From Candidatus Latescibacterota bacterium (lineage in GTDB: Bacteria; Latescibacterota; UBA2968; UBA8231), in contig JAJDYK010000080.1 of NCBI GenBank assembly GCA_022825185.1, positions 1 to 22,517 on the forward strand: a DNA stretch of 22,517 nt, given 5' to 3'. A program made the position numbers and the translations under genes. The notes under the pieces were generated by a model, which was not told the DNA's origin, searched no databases, and saw only the letters and a list, made by a program, of their open reading frames with translations. Shown piece after piece: positions 1 through 7,345 of this stretch (its first letter is position 1; each line of letters starts with the position of its first letter).

Positions 1-651
1 GCTGCACTCGGCAGCTATCTCGCCCAAATTGTGCCGCTCAGCAATTGGGTCGGGCGCGAGGACGTGGGTTTTCTGCATGGTTGGACGACATTCTACTTGG
101 CTTGGTGGTTTGCTTGGGCACCTTTCGTCGGCACGTTCATCGCCCGCATCTCCAAGGGCCGCACCGTGCGCGAATTTGCGATTTTTGTCCTCATTCCGCC
201 GCTGGTATTATGCCTGCTGTGGTTTGGCACCTTTGGCGGCGCGGCCCTCCATCAGCACATCGTTGGGGGCTACACCGGTGTAACCGAGAATGTTGCGGCG
301 TGGAAGCTGGAAATCGCATTGTTCAAGATGTTCGACCAGCTTCCGCTGACTAAGCTGCTTTCATCGGTGGCACTCCTGCTGACTATCGTATTTTTTGTTA
401 CTTCGTCGGATTCCGGCTCGTTGATTGTCGATACCATTGCAGCCGGTGGCAGAGTAGATGCTCCGGTAGCGCAGCGGGTCTTTTGGTGTACGATTGAGGG
501 GTTAGTTGCTATCGCCCTCCTGCTTGGCGGAGGGCTGAATTCACTGCAGGCGGCTTCGCTCGCAACGGGCTTCCCATTTGCCTTGGTGCTCTTGGGAATG
601 GCCGTCTGCGTCTGGATGGGGTTGCGCAGCGAAATGCGTACAGCGCACTGA
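1..651 (+). CDS. BCCT family (betaine/carnitine/choline) transporter, C-terminal part
   Basis: This is the 3' part of a gene that begins before the window. The reading frame is open from base 1 and ends at TGA 649-651, giving about 216 residues. The family carries quaternary ammonium compounds such as betaine, choline or carnitine across the inner membrane with Na+ or H+. Visible family signatures are the Trp-rich stretch GWTTFYLAWWFAWAPFVGTF followed by IARISKGRTVREF, and the later SSDSGSLIVDTIAAGG segment, both near-diagnostic of BCCT carriers. At least four hydrophobic helices remain, with a short basic cytoplasmic tail. Seventy-nine bases separate it from the TonB receptor, so co-transcription is possible but unproven. 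The substrate cannot be told from this fragment. A methylated-amine osmolyte would fit the methylamine operon further downstream, which is inference only. Confidence 0.9.
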   Translation, partial: AALGSYLAQIVPLSNWVGREDVGFLHGWTTFYLAWWFAWAPFVGTFIARISKGRTVREFAIFVLIPPLVLCLLWFGTFGGAALHQHIVGGYTGVTENVAAWKLEIALFKMFDQLPLTKLLSSVALLLTIVFFVTSSDSGSLIVDTIAAGGRVDAPVAQRVFWCTIEGLVAIALLLGGGLNSLQAASLATGFPFALVLLGMAVCVWMGLRSEMRTAH

Positions 652-730
652 ATGCTGACGGAGTAAACGTTACAAAACGAATTCTTAGAATTGAAGATAT
701 ACACCCACACTTAAATGAAGGAGGCCTACG
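652..730. other. Intergenic leader between transporter and TonB receptor
   Basis: This is a 79-bp AT-richer gap. It holds a small imperfect symmetry (AATTC, 3-base spacer, GAATT) near 680-693 and the receptor ribosome binding site. No convincing terminator hairpin or sigma-70 promoter could be picked out by eye. Confidence 0.4.
718..724 (+). promoter_or_regulatory. Strong ribosome binding site of the TonB receptor
   Basis: AAGGAGG ends six bases before ATG 731. This near-perfect Shine-Dalgarno sequence fixes the receptor start and suggests high translation. Confidence 0.85.
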
Positions 731-3700
731 ATGAAATTTTTGCCTAGGCACTTTTTGGTGCTAGTCGCCGCGGCTTTAGTTTGGGCTGCGCCGGCGTGGA
801 CGCAAGCGACAGGTACTATCGTCGTCACTGTAGTTGACGACGATAGCGGCCAGTCGCTAGAGACGGCCTTAGTCTATATCCCGGCCTTGGATCTAGGCGG
901 GATGTCGGACGCACAGGGTCAGTTTACTATGGCCGACGTGCCGGGGGGCGAGTACCAATTGCGCGCTGAATTGATCGGCTATTCGTCGGCCACTGCCACG
1001 GTTGTGGTAGAGGCCGGGCAAACCGCGACCGTCGAGTTGCGGATGCAACCCTCCGCGCTGCTCCTCGAAGAGTTGGCGGTAACTGGCACGGCTGTTAAGA
1101 ACTCTCACGTCAGTTCGACCTATGCTGTTGCGGTGACTGGCCGGGACAAGATGGCCGAGCAAGGGTCGCCGCAGGCAGTTGATTTCTTTAAGAACTTGAG
1201 CGCCAGTCACGGAGTGATTGGCGAGCGCAGCAGTTGGTACAATGCCAACCAAGCCGCCACTCTTTCCGAAAGCATTGCCAACGTCAATTTGCGCGGTCTG
1301 GGAGCCTCGCGGACGCTGGTGTTGATCAACAGCCGCCGCCAGACCTATGTCCCGGCGCGCTTGATCGGCGGGCGCTTCGTCGATGTGAATGCCATTCCCG
1401 CCATTGCCGTGGATCGGGTTGAGGTACTCAAGGAAGGGGCTTCGGCTATCTATGGGTCGGATGCGGTAGCTGGTGTCGCCAATTTTTTAACTCGCGCCGA
1501 CTTTGAGGGCTTTGAGGTCTCGGGTGCGCACGAGTATATCGCTGGCGCGGGCGATTCCAACATCGGCGCGATCTGGGGTGGGAAGATCGGCGAAGCTCAT
1601 GCGGTTGTTTCTGGAGAATGGAGGGGACGTCAGGCGCTACCGGCCTCCGAGAGGGACTATCTGCTGCAGCCGTGGCACGGCGGCGGGCAGCGCCTTGGAT
1701 GGTCGAGTTTGGGGAACCCAGGCACTTTCGCCGTTGGTGCGCCGGCCCCTTGGACCGCTGCTATCCACGCCCCGCGTTGCGAGCAGTTTGGCGGCTTCCG
1801 GGAATCTTGGACTTGCCGCTTTCGCTATCAGCAGTACGAGAATTTGATCGAGGACATGAGCCATATGCGCGCTTTTGCCGAGATCAACGGCGAGTTGAAC
1901 AATGGCACGGAGTATCACTTAGAGGGTCTGGTTGCTCAGGCCGATATTCCCGAGTGGTACACGACTCCTTCGTATCCTCCCTTTCCCTTGACAGATACGA
2001 GCATCATGGAAGTCGCGCCCAACCATCCGGGCCGGGAGGCTTTCTGTGCGGACTACGGTGCTGAGGAAGGCGACTTGTATTACAACGAATGCCAAGGCGG
2101 CGAGAACTGGTATTTCAATGGCCGTCCATTTGGCAACTCGGGCCCTGGGCGCATACTGGGCCGCGACTCTCGCACTTTGCGCGTGGCGGCTTCTGCCAAT
2201 GGCGACTTTAGTCAAAATACCCATTTTGACCTAGGTCTGTCCTATTCCCGCACCGAGGGCAACTACAACCTGCCGGGGGTGTACATCGAGCGGATATTCC
2301 TCGGCTTCCGCGGGTTTGGCGGGCCCGATTGTGGTGTTGGCGTGGAGGCGGATAACGAGTCTCTTGCAGGGATGAGGCTCGGCCCACTCAACGGCCAAGT
2401 GGCGGGTCAGGGAGATTGCCAGTACTACAATCCCTTTGGCAATGCCATCGAATTCGCGGATCAATATGGCGCGGAGTTTGCAACTCAAGCGAATCCCGAT
2501 TATCGCGCCAACCTTGCCAACAGTCCCGAGTTGCGGCACTGGCTGGCAGATAATGAAGTCGATCTACAGAGCGCCGCGGATCTGCTGGTCGCCGATGCGA
2601 CGCTGAGTGGAACTTGGATTGAGGATGTCGCCAGTTACGCGGCCGGCTACCAGTTCCGCCTGCTCAATGCCAGCGGCGATCCCAACGACGAGGGCGACGT
2701 GACCATCAACCCCTGTCCGGTGGTGGGCGATGACGGGTGCTCAGCCGAGGACAGGTTCGGCCCCTATGCGTTCACCAATGTGAATCGGCCGTATGATGAA
2801 TCGCAGACAGTGCATCGCTTCTTTGCCGAGATTCCCCTGAGCTTGGGATCGCGCTTTGACACCCAACTCGCCGCCAACTACGAGTTCCACGATGTGGCGA
2901 GCAGTTTCGACCCCAAGTTTGGCTGGCGCTATCAGATAGCGGAATCGCCGACTCAATCCGTGTTTCTGCGCGGCTCGGTGCAGACGACGTTTCGCACACC
3001 ATCGCTGGACGATGTGAATGAAAGTCCGCTTTCGACGCTCGAGTGGATCAATGAGACGGGTGCCTATCAAACGGTGGACCGATTTGGCAGCAAGGACCTC
3101 AAACCCGAACAGGCTTTTACCTATAACGCGGGCTTCGTCTTAGTTACCGAGGAGGGCTTTGATGCGACGTTTGACTACTGGAGCTACGATTTCAAGGACG
3201 TAATCGGCTCCATGCCGCACGGGGCCATTACTGCCTTATATGCTGATGAAGCCAATAATGAGGCCCTGAAGCAGTTCATTGTCTGCCCGGACGGGATCGG
3301 CACTGGCACGTGCGCGGCCTCAGAACTGGAGCGGGTGCAAGTTGATATCATCAATTGGCCAGGGGTCAAGACCTCGGGTATTGATTTGCATTTGGGTGGA
3401 AACACGGCCGCGGGAGCCGGGGAAATTGCGCTCAGCTTGGACGCTACGTACACGCTGGAGTACCGGACGAAGGCTCTGACGCTCGGCAACTTGGTGTTGC
3501 AAGAGGGGGCAGACGCGGCCGGCTACCTGAACTTTGGCAATCCCATTGCGACCTCACTGCCGAGGTTGAAGGGCCAGGTGTCGGCGGGCTATCACTGGGA
3601 AGGTTACCGCCTCGTGAGCTTTTTGAACTACATTTCGTCGTACGAGGACCGAGGATCGATGGACTCCGGGAATGATGCCGTTAAAGAAGTATTCGGTACC

Positions 3701-3895
3701 ATTGACTCGTTCGTCACTTGGGATGTGAGCTTTCTGTGGGCCTTGTCCGAGGGCGTCAATATCGCACTGTCGGGGATGAACCTGCTCGACACGATGCCGC
3801 CGCTGGTCAACATTGAGCAGGCGTACGATGGATTTACGCACGATCCCAAGGGACGGCGGTTGAAGCTGGCTGTGTCCTATAAGTTTGGCGGTTGA
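731..3895 (+). CDS. TonB-dependent outer-membrane receptor with N-terminal carboxypeptidase-regulatory-like domain
   Basis: The 1054-residue product should form a TonB-gated outer-membrane beta-barrel that imports a scarce ligand, such as an iron chelate, glycan, peptide or cofactor. Residues 1 to about 25 form a signal peptide (basic start, LVLVAAALVWAAPAW core, likely cut after AWTQA). Residues about 27-108 are a carboxypeptidase-regulatory-like beta-sandwich (TGTIVVTVVDD..., GEYQLRAELIGY). The plug follows at about 110-250, with NVNLRGLGASRTLVLIN and VDRVEVLKEGASAIYGSDAVAGVANF typical of this family. The rest is barrel, rich in alternating aromatic strands and with several Cys-containing extracellular loops. 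The C-terminus reads LAVSYKFGG: the usual terminal aromatic is followed by two glycines. An N-terminal CarboxypepD_reg domain is typical of Bacteroidota-like and related receptors. The ligand is unknown, and no lipoprotein partner (SusD) is adjacent. Confidence 0.93.
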   Translation: MKFLPRHFLVLVAAALVWAAPAWTQATGTIVVTVVDDDSGQSLETALVYIPALDLGGMSDAQGQFTMADVPGGEYQLRAELIGYSSATATVVVEAGQTATVELRMQPSALLLEELAVTGTAVKNSHVSSTYAVAVTGRDKMAEQGSPQAVDFFKNLSASHGVIGERSSWYNANQAATLSESIANVNLRGLGASRTLVLINSRRQTYVPARLIGGRFVDVNAIPAIAVDRVEVLKEGASAIYGSDAVAGVANFLTRADFEGFEVSGAHEYIAGAGDSNIGAIWGGKIGEAHAVVSGEWRGRQALPASERDYLLQPWHGGGQRLGWSSLGNPGTFAVGAPAPWTAAIHAPRCEQFGGFRESWTCRFRYQQYENLIEDMSHMRAFAEINGELNNGTEYHLEGLVAQADIPEWYTTPSYPPFPLTDTSIMEVAPNHPGREAFCADYGAEEGDLYYNECQGGENWYFNGRPFGNSGPGRILGRDSRTLRVAASANGDFSQNTHFDLGLSYSRTEGNYNLPGVYIERIFLGFRGFGGPDCGVGVEADNESLAGMRLGPLNGQVAGQGDCQYYNPFGNAIEFADQYGAEFATQANPDYRANLANSPELRHWLADNEVDLQSAADLLVADATLSGTWIEDVASYAAGYQFRLLNASGDPNDEGDVTINPCPVVGDDGCSAEDRFGPYAFTNVNRPYDESQTVHRFFAEIPLSLGSRFDTQLAANYEFHDVASSFDPKFGWRYQIAESPTQSVFLRGSVQTTFRTPSLDDVNESPLSTLEWINETGAYQTVDRFGSKDLKPEQAFTYNAGFVLVTEEGFDATFDYWSYDFKDVIGSMPHGAITALYADEANNEALKQFIVCPDGIGTGTCAASELERVQVDIINWPGVKTSGIDLHLGGNTAAGAGEIALSLDATYTLEYRTKALTLGNLVLQEGADAAGYLNFGNPIATSLPRLKGQVSAGYHWEGYRLVSFLNYISSYEDRGSMDSGNDAVKEVFGTIDSFVTWDVSFLWALSEGVNIALSGMNLLDTMPPLVNIEQAYDGFTHDPKGRRLKLAVSYKFGG

Positions 3896-3918
3896 AATTC
3901 GGTAGCATCCCAATTGTG

Positions 3919-3951
3919 CAGGGCCGTCCAATACTAACTTGGACGGCCCTG
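3919..3951. terminator. Bidirectional hairpin between convergent genes
   Basis: A perfect 12-bp inverted repeat (3919-3930, CAGGGCCGTCCA, and 3940-3951) has a 9-base loop. It lies between the stops of the receptor (plus) and the PhyH gene (minus), as expected for a shared terminator. Neither side has a clear U-tract, so intrinsic termination may be weak or the hairpin may serve mainly for 3'-end protection. Confidence 0.6.
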
Positions 3952-3990
3952 TGTAGTATTGCACCGAGTACAGCAGGGAACGACGACTCG

Positions 3991-4830
3991 CTACTTTTTG
4001 CTCCCTGACCGATTGAGAAACAAATAATCAATCGGCTCTTCAATGAATTCCGCATTGTGATCCAGACCGCAATCATCGGGAAAAGCCTTTTCGCAGCCGG
4101 TGTTGAACATCAGCGGTCCGCGATTTCTGTACCAAGAGATACATTGAACCAAGGCGATCATATGCCGCGGTCGATCCGAGCGATTTGGAACCCCTCGATG
4201 CCAGAGCCGCATATCCCTGATCAGCACGCTGCCCTTTTTCGCGCACCCGCTAACGGGAGGAGCAACCTTCCTTTGCGCCTCTTCGGTTTCCTCGTCGATC
4301 ACCGTTTCCGGGAAAGTGTGTAGATGCGTGCCCGGCCATAGCTCCACGGCCCCGTTCTCTTCGGTCACATCGTGCGGAGAGATATTCACCACCACGCACG
4401 CGGTCGGGTGGGCGGGCTTGTGCCCGGGCCATAGGTGAGGCCCGTCCCTATGCAACGGCTGGGTGCCGCTACCGGGACAATTGGTGTTGCCGTTGTAAAA
4501 GCTGTTGAAAATTCCCTCGCCGAGGAGGGCGGTGTTGACCTGAATCACAAGCGGATTGGCGACAATCTCGCGAAAGACAAAGGGAGCGAACGGAGGCGGT
4601 CCCTGTTGCAGGTGGCCTTTGAGACCTCCGGCACCGCCCCACTGCTCCAGATCAATCAAGACCTTGGAATCCTGATCCATCTTCTCCCGGAGGATATCGA
4701 GCGGCCCATGGGAGACCGCGTTTTCGATGACGACATATCCGTCCCGCCTGATCGCCTCCACCGCCTTTTTGAGCCGTCCGGGACTTATGCGCCGAGATTC
4801 TGTTTCCTTCTTGGTAAGAGAGATTATCAT
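3991..4830 (-). CDS. Phytanoyl-CoA dioxygenase (PhyH) family Fe(II)/2-oxoglutarate oxygenase
   Basis: The 279-residue product is a putative cytoplasmic non-haem iron hydroxylase that couples 2-oxoglutarate decarboxylation to substrate oxidation. The metal triad is visible: His127-x-Asp129 in PLHRDGPHLW and the distal His211 in LWHRGVPN. Arg222, in RSDRPRHMIAL, is the likely 2-oxoglutarate anchor. The segment EENGAVELWPGTHLHTF between them is typical PhyH. Start ATG 4828-4830 follows an AGAAGAA purine stretch. The family is very broad, with ectoine, phosphonate, antibiotic and fatty-acid substrates, so the substrate cannot be named. The gene lies 96 bp downstream of the HAD gene on the same strand and is probably co-transcribed with it. 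Confidence 0.88.
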   Translation of the reverse strand: MIISLTKKETESRRISPGRLKKAVEAIRRDGYVVIENAVSHGPLDILREKMDQDSKVLIDLEQWGGAGGLKGHLQQGPPPFAPFVFREIVANPLVIQVNTALLGEGIFNSFYNGNTNCPGSGTQPLHRDGPHLWPGHKPAHPTACVVVNISPHDVTEENGAVELWPGTHLHTFPETVIDEETEEAQRKVAPPVSGCAKKGSVLIRDMRLWHRGVPNRSDRPRHMIALVQCISWYRNRGPLMFNTGCEKAFPDDCGLDHNAEFIEEPIDYLFLNRSGSKK

Positions 4831-4926
4831 CGATTTTCTTCTTTTAGTTGCCTCTCATATCATCCGCCGCCTTAGTTTCGATCTTCTGACTCGTTCTTTC
4901 AACTTTTTCGCTTCTTCCGTGTTTCT
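4831..4926 (-). other. Purine-rich spacer between HAD and PhyH genes
   Basis: The coding-direction strand is strongly purine-rich (repeated GAAGAA and GAAA runs) with no open frame of note. It ends in the AGAAGAA that probably serves PhyH translation. No hairpin terminator was seen, which supports one transcript. Confidence 0.4.
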
Positions 4927-5622
4927 TCACAGCAGTGCCTCGGCTAGCTCAGTAAAATTTCCCACCTCCACATCAGGTCGATACGGCGTTTCTTCATAGG
5001 GCAGGGCGTTGCGGTTGACGAAGGCTCCCCTCATGCCGCAGGCTCGCGCTCCCATCACGTCGAATGAATTGGCCGAAACCATCATGCACTGTCCCACTTC
5101 GAGGTGCAGCGAGGCCGCGGCTCGGCGATATACCCCAGGGTGCGGCTTGAAGGCCCCTACTTCCTCGACCGAGATAATGCGGTCGAAGTCCCAGCCAATG
5201 CGGTTGGTCGCTAGATGATCTAAAAAGTCCGCCTCGCCGTTGGACAGGGCGACTAGGCGGTAGCGTCCCTGCAACTTTTCGAAGGCTGCTCGCACATCGG
5301 CGAAGGGGTTGAGGTGCTGCCAGGCTGCCATGAGCCGGGGGACATCCCCTTCGGCCGCGTTTATTCCTTCTAAAGCCAAGACGTAGATCAAGGCCCGTCG
5401 CACCGTTTCCAGATAGCCGCTGTGGCCCAGCAGGAGGATATTGTCCTGATATTGCTCTAGGCGCTGACGCGCCCGCCATTGGTTCCACAGGTGCTCGGGC
5501 GGGACTGAAGACCCTTTATCGCGCAGGTAGGACGCGATAGCTGGTGTCAGGCTGCCGCCCAAGTCGAGGACGGTGCCGAACAGGTCGAAAGTGAGGGCTT
5601 GTACTGCTGGAAATTTGGCCAT
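4927..5622 (-). CDS. HAD hydrolase, L-2-haloacid dehalogenase (type II) like
   Basis: The 231-residue product, about normal length for the family, is a soluble HAD-superfamily hydrolase. Compared from memory with L-2-haloacid dehalogenase, every described active-site position has a matching residue at matching spacing: nucleophile Asp13 and Thr17 (FDLFGT), Arg50 (QWRARQ), Ser127 (LSNG), Lys159 and Tyr165 (FKPHPGVYR), and Ser183, Asn185 and Asp188 (VSANSFD). The encoded reaction would be hydrolytic removal of halide from a 2-haloalkanoate. Related HAD enzymes act on other substrates, so activity is inferred. The gene is divergent from mgsA across a 121-bp gap and probably heads a two-gene unit with the PhyH gene. 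Start ATG 5620-5622 is preceded by only a weak purine-rich site. Confidence 0.87.
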   Translation of the reverse strand: MAKFPAVQALTFDLFGTVLDLGGSLTPAIASYLRDKGSSVPPEHLWNQWRARQRLEQYQDNILLLGHSGYLETVRRALIYVLALEGINAAEGDVPRLMAAWQHLNPFADVRAAFEKLQGRYRLVALSNGEADFLDHLATNRIGWDFDRIISVEEVGAFKPHPGVYRRAAASLHLEVGQCMMVSANSFDVMGARACGMRGAFVNRNALPYEETPYRPDVEVGNFTELAEALL

Positions 5623-5697
5623 ATTATTTGCCTCGTCGTGTTTGTTGCGTATGAAGCGATTGTGTAATTTACTCTATCCGCGAGTGGTAAAACAAGC

Positions 5698-5725
5698 GTA
5701 GGGGCGGTTCGCGAACCGCCCCTAC
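5698..5725. repeat. Perfect 28-bp GC-rich palindrome in the divergent intergenic region
   Basis: The sequence starts GTAGGGGCGGTTCG and is followed directly by its exact reverse complement, with no loop. It occupies the gap between the divergent HAD and mgsA genes and ends 18 bases before the mgsA ATG. If transcribed it would fold into a very stable hairpin in the mgsA leader. Its look, with the GTAGGGGCG edge, resembles dispersed extragenic palindromes found in many copies in some uncultured genomes. No second copy was seen in this window. A dimeric regulator operator is an alternative. Confidence 0.8.
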
Positions 5726-5743
5726 TAAAATGACCAATATGCA

Positions 5744-6646
5744 ATGTGTGGTATTGTTGGGCTGTATGCAAAAAAACGCGACTTGGCCGATCAACTCGGC
5801 GCGCTGTTCGCCGAGATGCTGATCTGCATGAGCGACCGCGGTCCCGACAGCGCGGGGTTGGCGCTCTATGGCAATGAGCCGCCGGAAGGCTTTATCAAAG
5901 TCACCTTGCGGCACGCGGCCGACGACTACGACTGGCCGGGGCTAGCCGACCAACTCGGTTCTCACTTTAGCTGTGAGGCGAGCCTGCGCGTCAACGCCAA
6001 CTACGCGGTCATCGCAGTGCGCGCCGACGCCGATGCGCTGGGGCGGGCGCTAGCTGGCTCAGACCCTAACCTGACGGTGATGAGCATCGGTCGCAGCATT
6101 GAGATTCTCAAAGAAATCGGCGCGCCTGCTGAGATCGTCGATCGCTTCGGCGTGCGCGAGATGCGCGGCACGCACATCATCGGCCACACGCGCATGGCGA
6201 CCGAAAGCGCGGTGACCACCGATGGCTCGCATCCCTTTTCCACGGGCATGGACCTCTGCTTAGTACACAACGGGTCGCTGAGCAATCACAATCGGCTGCG
6301 CACGCGCTTAGAGCGCAACGGAATCGAAATCCGCACGGAAAACGACTCGGAGGTGGCTGCTGGCTACTTGATGTGGCGGATGCAGCAGGGGGATACCTTG
6401 CAAGCGGCCCTCCAAATGGCGCTCGACGGGCTGGACGGTTTCTATACTTTTGCCATTGGCACGGTCGATGGCTTCGCAGTCTTGCGCGACCCAATCGCCT
6501 GCAAGCCAGCGGTGCTGGCCGAGACGGATGAGTACGTGGCGATGGCCAGCGAGTTCCAGGCGCTGTCGAGCTTGCCGGGGATCGACGACGCAGAGGTGTG
6601 GGAGCCCAAGCCGGCGCGGGTGTACACTTGGGGAGGAGCCGATTGA
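5744..6646 (+). CDS. mgsA: N-methylglutamate synthase subunit A, class II glutamine amidotransferase
   Basis: The 300-residue product is a glutaminase-type subunit that would release ammonia, or methylamine from gamma-glutamylmethylamide, for the synthase partner. It begins MCGIVGLYAKK. Cys2 is the N-terminal nucleophile once Met is removed, which fixes the start despite poor ribosome-binding sequence. Other class II marks are RGPDSAGLALYG, GHTRMATES (from residue 147), HNG 175-177 and NDSE 200-203. Length and the following mgsB and mgsC order match the NMG synthase (also called GlxB) arrangement rather than PurF or GlmS. It is the first gene of the operon, and the stop overlaps the mgsB start by one base (TGATG). 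Confidence 0.9.
   Translation: MCGIVGLYAKKRDLADQLGALFAEMLICMSDRGPDSAGLALYGNEPPEGFIKVTLRHAADDYDWPGLADQLGSHFSCEASLRVNANYAVIAVRADADALGRALAGSDPNLTVMSIGRSIEILKEIGAPAEIVDRFGVREMRGTHIIGHTRMATESAVTTDGSHPFSTGMDLCLVHNGSLSNHNRLRTRLERNGIEIRTENDSEVAAGYLMWRMQQGDTLQAALQMALDGLDGFYTFAIGTVDGFAVLRDPIACKPAVLAETDEYVAMASEFQALSSLPGIDDAEVWEPKPARVYTWGGAD
6631..6638 (+). promoter_or_regulatory. Ribosome binding site fixing the mgsB start
   Basis: GGGAGGAG lies inside the end of mgsA, seven bases before ATG 6646. It favours this start over an in-frame ATG at 6598 and indicates translational coupling. Confidence 0.75.
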
Positions 6647-7338
6647 TGGGCGCGGAGGTTTTCGACTTGGCGACTGGAGAGTTGCGCCAGCTCAACCAGC
6701 GTCTGCACGATCTGACTGAGGAGACGGCCAAGACGCCGTGGCGGATTCTGCATCCGCGGGGTGCGCACGCTGTGGCTGCCGGAGTCGATGCACCCGTGGA
6801 AATCGATATCGAAGGCCACGTTGGCTACTATTGCGCCGGCATGAACCAGCGCGCCCACATCACCGTCCACGGGATGGTCGGGGTCGGGGTGGCTGAGAAT
6901 ATGATGTCGGGAGTGGTGAGAGTGAAGGGCCACGCCAGCCAGTGCGCTGGGGCCACCGGGCACGGCGGCCTGCTGGTCATTGAAGGCGACGCGTCGAGCC
7001 GCTGTGGGATTTCGATGAAGGGGATCGACATTGTGGTCGGCGGCTCGGTCGGCCACAGCAGTTGTTTTATGGCCCAAGCTGGCAACTTAGTCGTCTGCGG
7101 CGATGCGGACGAGGCATTGGGCGATTCGCTGTACGAGGCGCGAATTTTCGTGCGCGGCCGGGTCGCGGGCTTGGGGGCCGACTGCATTGAAAAGCCCATG
7201 CGCGACGAGCATTTGAGCGCGTTGGCCGAGCTGTTGGCGCGAGCGGATTTGTCTGGCGTTCGTCCCGAAGAGTTCCGCCGCTACGGGTCGGCGCGCCAGC
7301 TTTACAACTTCAAGGTAGATAACGCATCCCAGTATTAG
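6646..7338 (+). CDS. mgsB: N-methylglutamate synthase subunit B, GXGXG-domain protein
   Basis: The 230-residue product corresponds to the GXGXG right-handed beta-helix domain that forms the C-terminal part of large glutamate synthase subunits, here as a separate polypeptide. From about residue 45 there are repeating glycine-rich rungs: GHVGYYCAGMNQRAHITVHG, GVVRVKGHASQCAGATGHGG, LLVIEGDASSRCGISMKG, VVGGSVGHSSCFMAQAG and IFVRGRVAGLGADC. The domain is structural, holding the synthase and amidotransferase domains together. The start overlaps the mgsA stop by one base, and mgsC starts seven bases after its end. The same split organisation is known from methylotroph and rhizobial mgsABC/glxBCD clusters. 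Confidence 0.88.
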   Translation: MGAEVFDLATGELRQLNQRLHDLTEETAKTPWRILHPRGAHAVAAGVDAPVEIDIEGHVGYYCAGMNQRAHITVHGMVGVGVAENMMSGVVRVKGHASQCAGATGHGGLLVIEGDASSRCGISMKGIDIVVGGSVGHSSCFMAQAGNLVVCGDADEALGDSLYEARIFVRGRVAGLGADCIEKPMRDEHLSALAELLARADLSGVRPEEFRRYGSARQLYNFKVDNASQY

Positions 7339-7345
7339 ACGCTCT

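Noticed and set aside
6177..6731. 184-codon minus-strand open frame opposite mgsA and mgsB
   Set aside because: Low-complexity Arg/Pro/Ser composition and full overlap with well-supported genes mark it as a shadow.
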